From a bacterium (GTDB lineage: Bacteria > Bacillota > Bacilli > Lactobacillales > Streptococcaceae): a stretch of 64,000 bases of DNA. The position numbers and the translations under genes are program-made. Below the pieces are notes generated by a model, which was not told where the DNA came from, ran no database searches, and saw nothing but the letters and a program-made list of their open reading frames with translations. Below are positions 37,709-46,284 of the stretch, piece by piece. Position 1 is the stretch's first letter. Each line of letters opens with the position of its first letter. The stretch spans positions 233,278-297,277 of the forward strand of contig CAJNCS010000001.1 of assembly GCA_905221325.1 (NCBI GenBank), written 5' to 3'.

Positions 37709-38349
37709 TGTTCCTTTTTCCCTTCTGTACTTTGTGTTTGGTTAGTGCTTGGTTTATTTAATGATGGAATACTTGCCTTTTCGCTGGCGTTCAAGCTGTC
37801 CACAATCAAAATAGGATCAATATGATTTACCAGGTATTTCCCATTTTGCTTGCTGAAGCGAATCCGTATGGTTCTTGAAGATCCTACGTTTGTTTGGGCG
37901 TTAGTATAATCATACTTCTTCTGTAACTGTGTCTGAGTGTATCTCACTTGAGCTAAGACAACATTATTTTCTTGATCAATGTAGATGGTAGAAGACTTCA
38001 GTTGCGTATCCACTACATAGCCCTTATAGGTTTGTACCGATGGTTCTTCTTCAGAATTCACTTCCTGATTGTAGGCAGCTTCTGTCATATAGGGCAAATA
38101 GCGATTTCTATTTTCTCCAAGATCCTGCTTATTGAAGTAAGCCGTCAAGAATTCCTTTACATATTCTTGCGTTAGTTCGCTTCCCTCTACTTTGGTTTCT
38201 TGTTGCGTGGTTTCAGCTTCCTGTTTAGCTTTCTTTTGCGCTGAGGTTGCTGCACCAATCCAGAATACGAGTCCTAGAACTAATACAACTCCTATAAGGA
38301 TCCCTCCTATTTTAAGGAGTTTCAATTTCTCCATATCTATCATTTTCAT
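37705..38349 (-). CDS. VirB8/TcpC-like channel protein (PrgL-like)
   Basis: A 214-residue protein with one N-terminal membrane helix (LKIGGILIGVVLVLGLVFWIG, about 11-31) and an outside domain with the NTF2-like pattern QEYVKEFLTAYFNKQD, YLPYMTEAAYNQE and RFSKQNGKYLVNHIDPI. VirB8-type proteins assemble the channel at the membrane. The last Asn/Gln/Ser-rich 20 residues look disordered. Its place after the VirB1-like hydrolase equals PrgL in pCF10. Confidence 0.82.
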   Translation of the reverse strand: MKMIDMEKLKLLKIGGILIGVVLVLGLVFWIGAATSAQKKAKQEAETTQQETKVEGSELTQEYVKEFLTAYFNKQDLGENRNRYLPYMTEAAYNQEVNSEEEPSVQTYKGYVVDTQLKSSTIYIDQENNVVLAQVRYTQTQLQKKYDYTNAQTNVGSSRTIRIRFSKQNGKYLVNHIDPILIVDSLNASEKASIPSLNKPSTNQTQSTEGKKEQ

Positions 38350-38368
38350 GATTTACCTTCTTTCTTTT

Positions 38369-41005
38369 TTAATTCGGTGTCGCAAATGTATAGTAGTAAG
38401 CTGGATAGAGGACAGAAAAATGGACCTTATCCTGTACTCCTTGGATATTACATTCTGAAACGAGGAATGAACCGTCTGGATTCACAGCTTCCACAATCGC
38501 AACATGGCCGTATACATCTGGTGTCCCACCAAATCCACCTACTACTGATACAACAGCTCCTTTTGTTGGAGTTGTACTATACCGCCATCCTTTTGCGACT
38601 AGGCTTGCCACCCAATCCTGACCATTACCAAGGTAACCATAAGCTCCTGATAAGTCTGTAATCGTTCCTAGTTCAACTAAACGATTATAGGCATACCAAG
38701 TACATTGTCCCACTTCATAACCGCTTCCTTGTTGTGTAGTCATAGAAGCCTGTGTTGGAGGGTGTTCCACTTTTGACTTATACTCTTCAGGGAAATTCCA
38801 GGAAGACGCTAACGCTCCACCCCCTCGAACTTGTTGAGTAAGAAAAGCGTGGATCTGCTTAGCGTTATTTTGGCGCTCTAGGACCTTGTCCCCAGAGTTC
38901 CCTTCCCAGTTAACCAGGAACCGCTCTGTAAGTGTCTCCACGTCTTCTGTGCTAGTTAGAATCGATGTCAATTCAGTGATATAGTAAGGAGTATCTCCCT
39001 CCAGCATAAAATCCAACTGCAGCTCTAAATCATACCACTTTTTATCTTTGGATTTTGCATAATTCAATAATAAAGTATGCCTGGTGGAACCATCCGCTGT
39101 ATCTGTCCATTGACCTAACCCTAAACCTCGATGAAGAATATTTGGATACCCACCGTCATAGATAGCGGGCCCACTTATAGCTAACCAGGACTCATCATCC
39201 CAGGAAGAAGCATCTGCCCCTACTGGCGGGCTAAGGTAATCTCCTTCAGCACGTTTAGGATTGATATTACTTTCAGTCGCAAAGTTCCCAAGCATGGCTG
39301 CCAAACCATTATCTGTTAGCCCTGGTACCTTTTGCTTCAAGTAGTCTTTTATTGCTCGTGATTTTTGCCCCAAATCACCGTCAAGTGTAGTAATGACTGA
39401 GGTTGTCTGATTGTAGATGACAGATTGAAAGTAAAAGCCCGGATTGACTGATGTCCACTTTTCTTTCTTATCCTTTGTCTCTTTTTCCTCCAATTTTTGA
39501 TACTGAATGACCTGGTAACCATTTGACGTTACCTTCCCAACCTCGTCTCCAGCCTTGACCTGGTCACTGTCAGAAACACGCATATTTCCTACATCTTCAT
39601 AAGTAAAGATGGCTTTATCTGTTTTGATTGATACAGTCGTATCATCTGTCACACTGACTTTACCCTCAAGAGGAGCTCTTATAGCTTGCCCTGTTGAAGC
39701 TTTTAGTTGTGTTTTCTCATAGATTTCACTCTTAGAGGTATAACCAAACCGCTTCAGGATAACTAGAGGAGCTTGATAAGAAGGGTCATCCTCCTGGTAA
39801 AAGGGGTTAGCTAGTTCTTGATAAGAGGGGTATCGACCAACCTCTTTAGTCAACTCCTCTAGCTCTTTATACTCTTCTAACTCGCTATCACTCAACTTAG
39901 CCCACTTGAGGTCTGACGAGGAGCCATATAAATCAGCCATCTTTTTCAAATTATGAGGATCATCATTCAAATGATTCCAAAGGTCATTCAAGGCATCCGA
40001 ATAGTGATTGAAACCTAATGTCCCAGCCCATTCGCCACCAGTTCCCTCATTCCAGTTACTTTCTGGTTTCCATTCACTACCGTAGCGAAAGTTCATGAAA
40101 AAGAGCATATCATCGATGTTCGTCCAATAGTCTACCTTATCATTGGACTTCTCTCGATCTCGTTTACTGATCTGAAGCCAGGACTTATTCAGGTCAAATT
40201 CATTTTGTTGGACAGGACCACCGCCTCCAAACATGGCCATAAACACCCCTATAATCGCAAAGATGAGAAACATCCAGAAATAGGATTTGACTGCCAATGG
40301 ATTGGATAAGATGGAACGTAGGGGCTTTGTCGCAACCTTCAAAACCTTCCCTGTACGCCTTGATACTTTTCCAAATTTTGAACGAGCTAGACGTTTTCTA
40401 GCCTGTTTCATCTTTTTACTCAGTTTTCCTTCCCAGGAGAACTCTCTAGGTGTTCGAGTATAGCCTCGCCCTCTGATAAAATTATAGGTCTTATTTGCCC
40501 TACTGTAACTATGCTTGATAGAATACTTAGACAGATTTCCTGCAGCCTTCGTCGCTCTTTTAGATGCGTTTAACTGATACTTAAATTGACGAATGTTTTG
40601 CCTCGCCTGAACCCAATCTCCAAGAATCTCATTATCTCGGATTGTCTTCTCAACGTCGTGTCTCGCTTTCATTCGAGCACTTTGTTTAGCACGTTTCTTT
40701 AGGCGGTTAGGGATATAACTGTCATCAGCTTTTTTAGCTCGCTTATAAATCGCTGTTGCAATTTGTTTTTCCAACTTTGCTCGATCAAGCTGTTGCTTAA
40801 AGAAAAGACCTCTCGCTGTTGCTTGAGGTCCTTTGTGTAGTTTATAATCTTTGATAGCTAAGCGATAATTTTTCTTAGCTTCCTTAAATGCAACTTTTGA
40901 GTCTAAACGTGCTTCTTTAGGCTTTTTTTCAGCATTGAGGGCTAATCCTTCTTTGATTCTTCGCTTGCGTTTCTGTTTTAATTGTTTGCGATTACTTTTA
41001 GACAA
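38369..41005 (-). CDS. VirB1/PrgK-like cell-wall hydrolase: lysozyme-like plus CHAP
   Basis: An 878-residue wall-opening enzyme of the transfer channel. A very basic cytoplasmic N-terminus (about 1-235) precedes one membrane helix (about 240-262). Outside come a linker, a degenerate peptidase-M23-like stretch (APLEGKVSVTDDTTVSI), a phage-tail-lysozyme-like domain (about 590-735; AMLGNFATESNINPKRAEGD and GLGLGQWTD), and a C-terminal CHAP amidase with catalytic Cys768 in GQCTWYAYN and His834 in YGHVAIVEAVN. It locally cuts peptidoglycan for the channel. The size and order match PrgK. Confidence 0.92.
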   Translation of the reverse strand: MSKSNRKQLKQKRKRRIKEGLALNAEKKPKEARLDSKVAFKEAKKNYRLAIKDYKLHKGPQATARGLFFKQQLDRAKLEKQIATAIYKRAKKADDSYIPNRLKKRAKQSARMKARHDVEKTIRDNEILGDWVQARQNIRQFKYQLNASKRATKAAGNLSKYSIKHSYSRANKTYNFIRGRGYTRTPREFSWEGKLSKKMKQARKRLARSKFGKVSRRTGKVLKVATKPLRSILSNPLAVKSYFWMFLIFAIIGVFMAMFGGGGPVQQNEFDLNKSWLQISKRDREKSNDKVDYWTNIDDMLFFMNFRYGSEWKPESNWNEGTGGEWAGTLGFNHYSDALNDLWNHLNDDPHNLKKMADLYGSSSDLKWAKLSDSELEEYKELEELTKEVGRYPSYQELANPFYQEDDPSYQAPLVILKRFGYTSKSEIYEKTQLKASTGQAIRAPLEGKVSVTDDTTVSIKTDKAIFTYEDVGNMRVSDSDQVKAGDEVGKVTSNGYQVIQYQKLEEKETKDKKEKWTSVNPGFYFQSVIYNQTTSVITTLDGDLGQKSRAIKDYLKQKVPGLTDNGLAAMLGNFATESNINPKRAEGDYLSPPVGADASSWDDESWLAISGPAIYDGGYPNILHRGLGLGQWTDTADGSTRHTLLLNYAKSKDKKWYDLELQLDFMLEGDTPYYITELTSILTSTEDVETLTERFLVNWEGNSGDKVLERQNNAKQIHAFLTQQVRGGGALASSWNFPEEYKSKVEHPPTQASMTTQQGSGYEVGQCTWYAYNRLVELGTITDLSGAYGYLGNGQDWVASLVAKGWRYSTTPTKGAVVSVVGGFGGTPDVYGHVAIVEAVNPDGSFLVSECNIQGVQDKVHFSVLYPAYYYTFATPN

Positions 41006-41031
41006 AAGAAATTACCTCTCTTTCTATTTTT

Positions 41032-43386
41032 TTAACCATCTGTCGCAACCAATTGATACAGTTTGGTATCTTTAGGGATAGGATTTTCAAATGGTACAAT
41101 CGTATCCCCAGCCACGATCAAACCAGTACCTTTCGCTTTTGGCCGCAAGACAAATCGCTCCAGTGAAGGCGTAAGAGGGATAACCTGCTCCAGGGCATCT
41201 AGGTCTGTCCGCTTCAGCTTCAGGAGGGCTAGAAACTCACAGTTTGCGACTAGCTTTCTACCTTCTTCTGTAGATAAAACAGTCTCTGGGTTCTGGGTAA
41301 TCCCTGTTGGGATGGCTCCATATTTACGAATACGTGAGTACAGTTCTGTAAAGAAGGTTGCCTGAAGTTTATTCTTGAAGTAGAGCTGCAACTCATCAAA
41401 ATACAACCATGTAATGGTTTTACCTTGGTTATTGACTACCTGGTTCCAGATAAAGTCCTGAATCACCAGGAGGGCAAATGGCTTCAATTTACCACTCAAC
41501 TGCTTGAGATTGAAGATAATAAAGCGACTATTCATATTGACGTTTGTAGGGTGTGCAAAGATATCATTTGATCCAACCGTATAAGGTTCTGCCTTCAGCG
41601 CCAGATCCTTAGCAACGGCTTCAGGTTGACGTTCCAAAACGGCTTGCCAATCCTTAAAGGTTGGCTTTTCAAATTCCTCATAGGTCTGTCTCGTTACACG
41701 GTCGATCATCGCAAATTCATCGTCTGATACTTCAGAGAATATGTTCTCAAACAAGGTTGATAAGAGGTTTGATTTTTGGCCAATCGGATCACTATCTTCT
41801 GCCTGCAGTTTATCCTTATCAGGCAGATCCAACAAGTTGAAGTGATGTTGTGAGCCAGGAGCGATTGTGATGATTTCAGCACCTAATTCTCGGCCAATAC
41901 CAGTGTATTCATCTTCAGGATCGACGATAATGGTATTATCTTCAGGGTAACGTAGTTTGGTAGGAATAATCTCTCCTCCTTTAGCAAGAACTGACTTTCC
42001 TGATCCTGAAATCCCAAAGATACAACCTGAACCTGTATTCAAGTCTTTTTTACGGTCAACTGTGATAGCGTTCTTAGATAGCTGATTCTGGCCATAATAA
42101 ATTGCACGTGAACTGCTAGATCGAAGATCTACGTTTGTAAATGGGACTTGTGTGGCCAAGTTACTGGTAGTCATATCTCTCATAAAACGGCGTTTTACGT
42201 TGATAAATGGAATTCCAATTGGTAGAATCGTATTCAAGGATTCTTCCTGGTACAAGTAACACTTATCCAGGTCTACCGTGTTCTTACGGACAGATCGTTG
42301 AACCTGCTCAGTGTAGATATTCAATTCTTCCAGACTGTCAGCCATGAAGAAAATCGTCATCACACCTGAAAACATTTTTTGGTCATTGTCCTGGAGTTCT
42401 TCAGTCCATTTCTCTGTTTCACGAGATGTCTCCACAGCTTTCCCACCAACGGCCAGGTCACTTCCATAACCTTCTTTTGCGGCAGCCTTCTGACTTTTGA
42501 TCATTTCCCTGCGTACACTTGACTTAACTGTCTTGATTTTCTTCAAGGCATCTGCAGTATCATAGGGCTTCGCATGCAGGCTGATAGCCAGTTCAATTCC
42601 TGTATCCAGGATATTCTTAATCAGTTTGTCATTCAAGAAGGTAGGATATTGTCTAACATACATCACCCTTGCGAAACAATCATCAATTTTCATATGATCT
42701 TTTTCAAACTTCAGATAGTTTGGAGCTACAAAGTCCCTGGTGGATAATCCAGAAATAGCGATGTCTTCATAGTTAAAATCAATAAAACCTTCTCGCCTCA
42801 AGAGCTTTCGGAAGATAAGAAGACGATCTAATCCCTCTAACTCCTTAAAAGAGATTCCTAAGTCACTGTATTGACTTTCAATCACGCTGGCTGTATCATC
42901 GAGGATTCTTCTAGCTTGATGATCCTGGTCTGTTTGGGTAGTAATCGTCAGATATTTTTCTACCTTGAAGGTGTTTTGTTCCTGAGAGAAACGGTCATTG
43001 ATCATCGCATTGTATTCTTTACGATAATCGTCATATCCATCTCCAACCAAATCATAGCGGATAGAAGATAAGCTATTGCTTTCTACTCGACGATTCAGGA
43101 TCAATAGCTGCATATCATTATCAATGTCCAGCGAATTAAAAATATCAGCGTTTGTTTCAATGATATCAATTTGTTCATCATCTGTTGCAGTAATATAACT
43201 TGTATCACCTAGACGATAGGTCTTTGAAAATTGATCATTTGTAATTTTCATAAGTCCATCGGGTGTCAGCCATTGATAATTAAGACTATTCTGTGTAGAG
43301 GCCGTCATGGTACGTCTCAGACGTTTGGCCCGTTCCCGTTCTTCCTTAGAGAGTTTCGGGGTTTTCTTTTGGCCGAATAAATTCAT
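41032..43386 (-). CDS. VirB4-type ATPase (PrgJ-like)
   Basis: A 784-residue cytoplasmic ATPase powering type IV secretion. Walker A is GISGSGKS (about 458-465) and Walker B TWLYFDELQLYF; PTGITQNPETVL and LVANCEFLALLKLKRTDLDALE are usual VirB4 regions. I prefer the start MNLFGQKKTPKLSKEER at 43386, which has AAAGGA about 11 nt upstream, over the ATG at 43410. The gene overlaps the PrgI-type gene by about 41 bp. Confidence 0.94.
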   Translation of the reverse strand: MNLFGQKKTPKLSKEERERAKRLRRTMTASTQNSLNYQWLTPDGLMKITNDQFSKTYRLGDTSYITATDDEQIDIIETNADIFNSLDIDNDMQLLILNRRVESNSLSSIRYDLVGDGYDDYRKEYNAMINDRFSQEQNTFKVEKYLTITTQTDQDHQARRILDDTASVIESQYSDLGISFKELEGLDRLLIFRKLLRREGFIDFNYEDIAISGLSTRDFVAPNYLKFEKDHMKIDDCFARVMYVRQYPTFLNDKLIKNILDTGIELAISLHAKPYDTADALKKIKTVKSSVRREMIKSQKAAAKEGYGSDLAVGGKAVETSRETEKWTEELQDNDQKMFSGVMTIFFMADSLEELNIYTEQVQRSVRKNTVDLDKCYLYQEESLNTILPIGIPFINVKRRFMRDMTTSNLATQVPFTNVDLRSSSSRAIYYGQNQLSKNAITVDRKKDLNTGSGCIFGISGSGKSVLAKGGEIIPTKLRYPEDNTIIVDPEDEYTGIGRELGAEIITIAPGSQHHFNLLDLPDKDKLQAEDSDPIGQKSNLLSTLFENIFSEVSDDEFAMIDRVTRQTYEEFEKPTFKDWQAVLERQPEAVAKDLALKAEPYTVGSNDIFAHPTNVNMNSRFIIFNLKQLSGKLKPFALLVIQDFIWNQVVNNQGKTITWLYFDELQLYFKNKLQATFFTELYSRIRKYGAIPTGITQNPETVLSTEEGRKLVANCEFLALLKLKRTDLDALEQVIPLTPSLERFVLRPKAKGTGLIVAGDTIVPFENPIPKDTKLYQLVATDG

Positions 43387-43693
43387 TTCTTGTATATTCC
43401 TTTCTGTCATAATCTGTCTGATAAGAGCGTTCCTGCTTAGTCAAAAGGAAACGGATCTCATCTTTAATTTTTTCATCAATATAACACCCGAAAATAACAA
43501 AAGGCGTTAATAATAAAATATCAACGCCATAAAGGATTATATCAGGTGCCTTCAGCCAATAGAGAATAGTAGTGACAACTACTGTCAATGCGATACCAAA
43601 TAGTAGCACTAACTGTCTCAGTGTCATATACCCTAAAACTGGCCTTTCGTAGCTATCTAAAGCCTTTAAAAATTCACTTCCTAAACGTGTCAT
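43346..43693 (-). CDS. PrgI/VirB3-like membrane protein
   Basis: A 115-residue protein with two adjacent membrane helices (LRQLVLLFGIALTVVVTTILYWL and DIILYGVDILLLTPFVIFG), then a basic tail RFLLTKQERSYQTDYDRKEYTRNE, the PrgI family pattern. VirB3-type proteins link VirB4 to the membrane complex, and the gene overlap with virB4 supports pairing. AAAGGA precedes the start at a good distance. Confidence 0.88.
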   Translation of the reverse strand: MTRLGSEFLKALDSYERPVLGYMTLRQLVLLFGIALTVVVTTILYWLKAPDIILYGVDILLLTPFVIFGCYIDEKIKDEIRFLLTKQERSYQTDYDRKEYTRNEFIRPKENPETL

Positions 43694-43711
43694 TCTGTTC
43701 CTTTCTTTGTA

Positions 43712-43720
43712 TGGTATAAT
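43712..43720 (+). promoter_or_regulatory. Extended -10 promoter of the plus-strand membrane gene
   Basis: TGGTATAAT (TG at 43712-43713, TATAAT 43715-43720), 27 bp before the preferred start codon. It sits in the 55-bp gap between the divergent PrgI-type gene and this gene. Confidence 0.65.
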
Positions 43721-43747
43721 AAAACAAAAACTATGAAGGGAAAGCTA

Positions 43748-44452
43748 ATGAGCCATTTCTACTATCAAGTCCTCAAACGAATTCAATCTCAGTTACCTGC
43801 TTTCCAAGTGTTTTACCTACAGACTATTCAACAGGTGCTTTATGCTTGGACCGTATACTCATTGTTTAACTTCTATAACATTGCCGAAAATCATCCTTCA
43901 GGTACAGGGCGTTATCTTTTTGATCAACTCCTGATATTCCTCTTTGCACGAGCAATAACAATCTATGTAAGGCATCGTGTTTACTTATTAACCCCAATCC
44001 TAACACATGATTTTCAAAAGTCTGATAGAGATTTACTCATTAAAGAAATTGAGGAATCTCTTCAAAAATCAGTAGAATTTACAAAATGGAGTTGCGGAAT
44101 TTTATCTACAGTTTTAGTTCTTGTTTCTACTATCTTTGCTAACATTGGACTAAAAATAGCAGACAAAGCTGTTTCTGATCAGTTACTTATTGAAGAATTA
44201 AAATCAATGAATATAAAATTCGAAAACATTCTCGAACTTTTTGGTGTAATTGTCGGAATAATTGTAGGTATCGTTCTTTCATACTACTTCATCTTACAAT
44301 TATTTTCTTTTCATAAAAGGCTGGTATTAAAAGTTTTAAAAAATTGTGAATATGAAAAATCCTATCCTTTGCTATATTCCACAAAATGGAAAAGATTCAA
44401 GGAATTAAGTAAAGAAGTATTATTCCTTGATATTTTCAAACATTTTTTCTAA
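43748..44452 (+). CDS. Plus-strand polytopic membrane protein inside the transfer operon, unknown function
   Basis: I do not recognise this family. The 234-residue product (MSHFYYQVLKRIQSQLPAFQ) has hydrophobic helices at roughly 20-45, 57-80, 105-130 and 165-190, with KRLVLKVLKNCEYEKSYPLLYS and KHFF at the end. The start at 43748 has GAAGGGAAA upstream; an ATG 15 nt earlier lacks this. It is the only plus-strand gene in the element, has its own promoter, and interrupts the secretion operon between prgI-type and prgH-type genes. Entry exclusion, immunity or phage defence are possible; none is shown. Confidence 0.75.
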   Translation: MSHFYYQVLKRIQSQLPAFQVFYLQTIQQVLYAWTVYSLFNFYNIAENHPSGTGRYLFDQLLIFLFARAITIYVRHRVYLLTPILTHDFQKSDRDLLIKEIEESLQKSVEFTKWSCGILSTVLVLVSTIFANIGLKIADKAVSDQLLIEELKSMNIKFENILELFGVIVGIIVGIVLSYYFILQLFSFHKRLVLKVLKNCEYEKSYPLLYSTKWKRFKELSKEVLFLDIFKHFF

Positions 44453-44651
44453 AGAAAATAAATTCACTTCCACACGCTAAAATAATACCACTTACGAGAG
44501 CCAGCCAATGTGGCTGTGAAGCCCTACGGCACAAGTAATAGAAAAAGAGAGTCCTAAGTAAAAACAGTAGCCCCCAGACTACTGTTTTTAAAATAACTCT
44601 CAAAATATTCCCTAGCGCTTGCTGATTTTTCTGTGAGTGCTTTTTAAACAT
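44436..44651 (-). CDS. Small membrane protein of the transfer operon (71 aa)
   Basis: A 71-residue protein with a basic N-terminus (MFKKHSQKNQQ) and two hydrophobic stretches (TVVWGLLFLLRTLFFYYLC and WLALVSGIILACGSEFIFF). AGGAGGAGAA gives an excellent ribosome site. It follows the VirB6-like gene by 8 bp and its end overlaps the plus-strand gene tail-to-tail by 17 bp. No family recognised. Confidence 0.65.
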   Translation of the reverse strand: MFKKHSQKNQQALGNILRVILKTVVWGLLFLLRTLFFYYLCRRASQPHWLALVSGIILACGSEFIFFRKNV

Positions 44652-44659
44652 TTCTCCTC

Positions 44660-45406
44660 CTAGTTCACCTGCATGATATTCTTGGCCATGCGTTGGCTGC
44701 CAAAGAGCATAATGATGTAAATGATTCCTTTAGCTATCGCAACTAAAGCACTTGTCCAAGCTCCAGTCTTATCAACTGTCAGTAGATCATTCGTGACAAT
44801 AGCTGGATAAAGCATGATCACAACCACTAAAATCAATCCCTGAAGGACAACCGCAATATAGAGCTTAAAGAAGCCGAAGCAAATTGGACGTAAACCATCC
44901 ACCATGTAACAAGCGACAATAATTTTAGCGATTCCCTTATACGTGTAAAGCGTAAAGGAGCGTAACAAGATCAACAACTTAGTCGAGATCTGGCCGACGA
45001 AATCGACAACCCAATAAATAAACTGAAGCATAGCTTTTGCAATGGCATTAACTCCCTTTAAGTCTGGTAGTTCTGAACTGAAAGGATTTGGGGCATTTTT
45101 GGCTACTAACTTGATAATGACATTGAACAACCAAGACAAGGCATCAAAAATCGCATCCACATAGAGGATAAAAAAGAGGGCAATGGCATACTTGAGGATC
45201 TCTTCAATCCAAAGCTGAAAAGACAACTCGCCTCCGTTGCTTTTAAGATGCTGGTGCCAGTTCATGAGGTTGATTCCCATAAAAAGGAGAAGAAGCAAAA
45301 GCGCTACCTTCTCCATCGATCCCGAAACAGTTTCCATCAATTCATAGGCTGTCGCATTATAGTCTTTCAGACTCATGGTTAGTTGATCAAGTGTGGATTG
45401 GTTCAT
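44660..45406 (-). CDS. VirB6/TrbL-like channel protein (PrgH-like)
   Basis: A 248-residue membrane protein with about six helices (MEKVALLLLLLFMGINLM, YAIALFFILYVDAIFDAL, FIYWVVDFVGQISTKLLILL, IAVVLQGLILVVVIMLYPAIV and others). Such proteins line the inner-membrane part of the channel. Its place in the operon and length equal PrgH of pCF10. A strong AAGGAGGTGG site precedes the start. Confidence 0.85.
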   Translation of the reverse strand: MNQSTLDQLTMSLKDYNATAYELMETVSGSMEKVALLLLLLFMGINLMNWHQHLKSNGGELSFQLWIEEILKYAIALFFILYVDAIFDALSWLFNVIIKLVAKNAPNPFSSELPDLKGVNAIAKAMLQFIYWVVDFVGQISTKLLILLRSFTLYTYKGIAKIIVACYMVDGLRPICFGFFKLYIAVVLQGLILVVVIMLYPAIVTNDLLTVDKTGAWTSALVAIAKGIIYIIMLFGSQRMAKNIMQVN

Positions 45407-45433
45407 AAAACCACCTCCTTTTTCTTCATCAGT

Positions 45434-45658
45434 CTAACTAAAAGATTGAAGACCTGTTGCCAAAGCGGTAAAGAGTGCTTTTAAAACACCACCAACAATG
45501 GCGCCCAACATCATACTCTGAAGGCCTTTATCCTTTTTATCATCCAATTCCCGTCTAAATCCGATGAATAAATCCCAGACACCCCAGGCGGCCCAACCAA
45601 GCCCCATAATCCCACCGAAATTTCCAAGTTTGTTAATTAAATCTACAACTGCATCCAT
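45434..45658 (-). CDS. Small two-helix membrane protein (PrgF/VirB2-position)
   Basis: A 74-residue protein with two membrane helices (LGNFGGIMGLGWAAWGVWDLF and GAIVGGVLKALFTALATG) joined by a charged loop RRELDDKKDKG. The layout is that of PrgF/Maff2-type proteins that occupy the VirB2-pilin position in Gram-positive systems. It precedes the VirB6-like gene and lies just after an internal terminator-like hairpin. Confidence 0.72.
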   Translation of the reverse strand: MDAVVDLINKLGNFGGIMGLGWAAWGVWDLFIGFRRELDDKKDKGLQSMMLGAIVGGVLKALFTALATGLQSFS

Positions 45659-45682
45659 TCTTTTTTCTCGCTTTCTTTTTAT

Positions 45683-45715
45683 AAAAAAAGGTACTAAGAA
45701 AGATTCCTAGTACCT
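45683..45715 (-). terminator. Internal terminator-like hairpin in the transfer operon
   Basis: AGGTACTA (45689-45696) and TAGTACCT (45708-45715); reading the minus strand the stem is followed by TTTTTT. It lies between the 162-residue membrane gene and the VirB2-position gene, so it could limit transcription into the secretion genes. Confidence 0.75.
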
Positions 45716-45732
45716 ACTTTGTTTATTTAATA

Positions 45733-46221
45733 CTATTTTTCATCCTCTGGACGAAAGGTTAGAGAGAGGGCTGTAATCACAGCCAAGACAACGATGATGG
45801 TTGTTTCCCACCAATGATAGATCGGAACACCTTCTGGCATTATCCAATTTTTAAACCAAAGTTCAACACTTGCTGGAGCGGTTCCCTCTTTTGTTAGAAA
45901 TGCCCAATAACACAGAACAAGAAACGCAACTATGACCTTAAACACAAACCATCCAATTGCTGTCGCAATCAAGCTCTTAATCAGATTAAAGATAAAGAGG
46001 AGAAACATGAGTGGAGTCGCAACCATCAAAACGGCAGCTCTCGCAATCACACTCGGTAAGTTCTTTATTCCTGACCAGATGGCTTTTCCTAGCCAACGTA
46101 GGCCTTTTTTCCACTTCTTTTCTGCTTCAGGTTTGGTGACTTCTGATTTTATTTTAGTTGGGGTATAGTATCTATATCCACTTCTAGTCACATGTGCATC
46201 CAATTTCGTGTCCTTTCTCAT
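45733..46221 (-). CDS. Membrane protein of the transfer region, PrgD/PrgE position (162 aa)
   Basis: I do not recognise the family. The 162-residue product has a basic N-terminal 55 residues, then three hydrophobic segments (IARAAVLMVATPLMFLLFIF, AIGWFVFKVIVAFLVLCYW and ETTIIVVLAVITALSL). It is preceded by its own extended -10 promoter and a GGGGGAAGAG ribosome site, and followed by a terminator-like hairpin. Confidence 0.65.
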   Translation of the reverse strand: MRKDTKLDAHVTRSGYRYYTPTKIKSEVTKPEAEKKWKKGLRWLGKAIWSGIKNLPSVIARAAVLMVATPLMFLLFIFNLIKSLIATAIGWFVFKVIVAFLVLCYWAFLTKEGTAPASVELWFKNWIMPEGVPIYHWWETTIIVVLAVITALSLTFRPEDEK

Positions 46222-46249
46222 CTCTCTTCCCCCTCTTTTTTATGGCTTC

Positions 46250-46258
46250 ATTATACCA
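46250..46258 (-). promoter_or_regulatory. Extended -10 promoter ahead of the secretion genes
   Basis: Minus-strand TGGTATAAT (TATAAT is the complement of 46250-46255), 28 nt upstream of the 162-residue membrane gene. It could drive the transfer operon separately from the surface-protein genes. Confidence 0.6.
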
Positions 46259-46284
46259 TAGATGAGGGGGAATTTCTAGATGTT

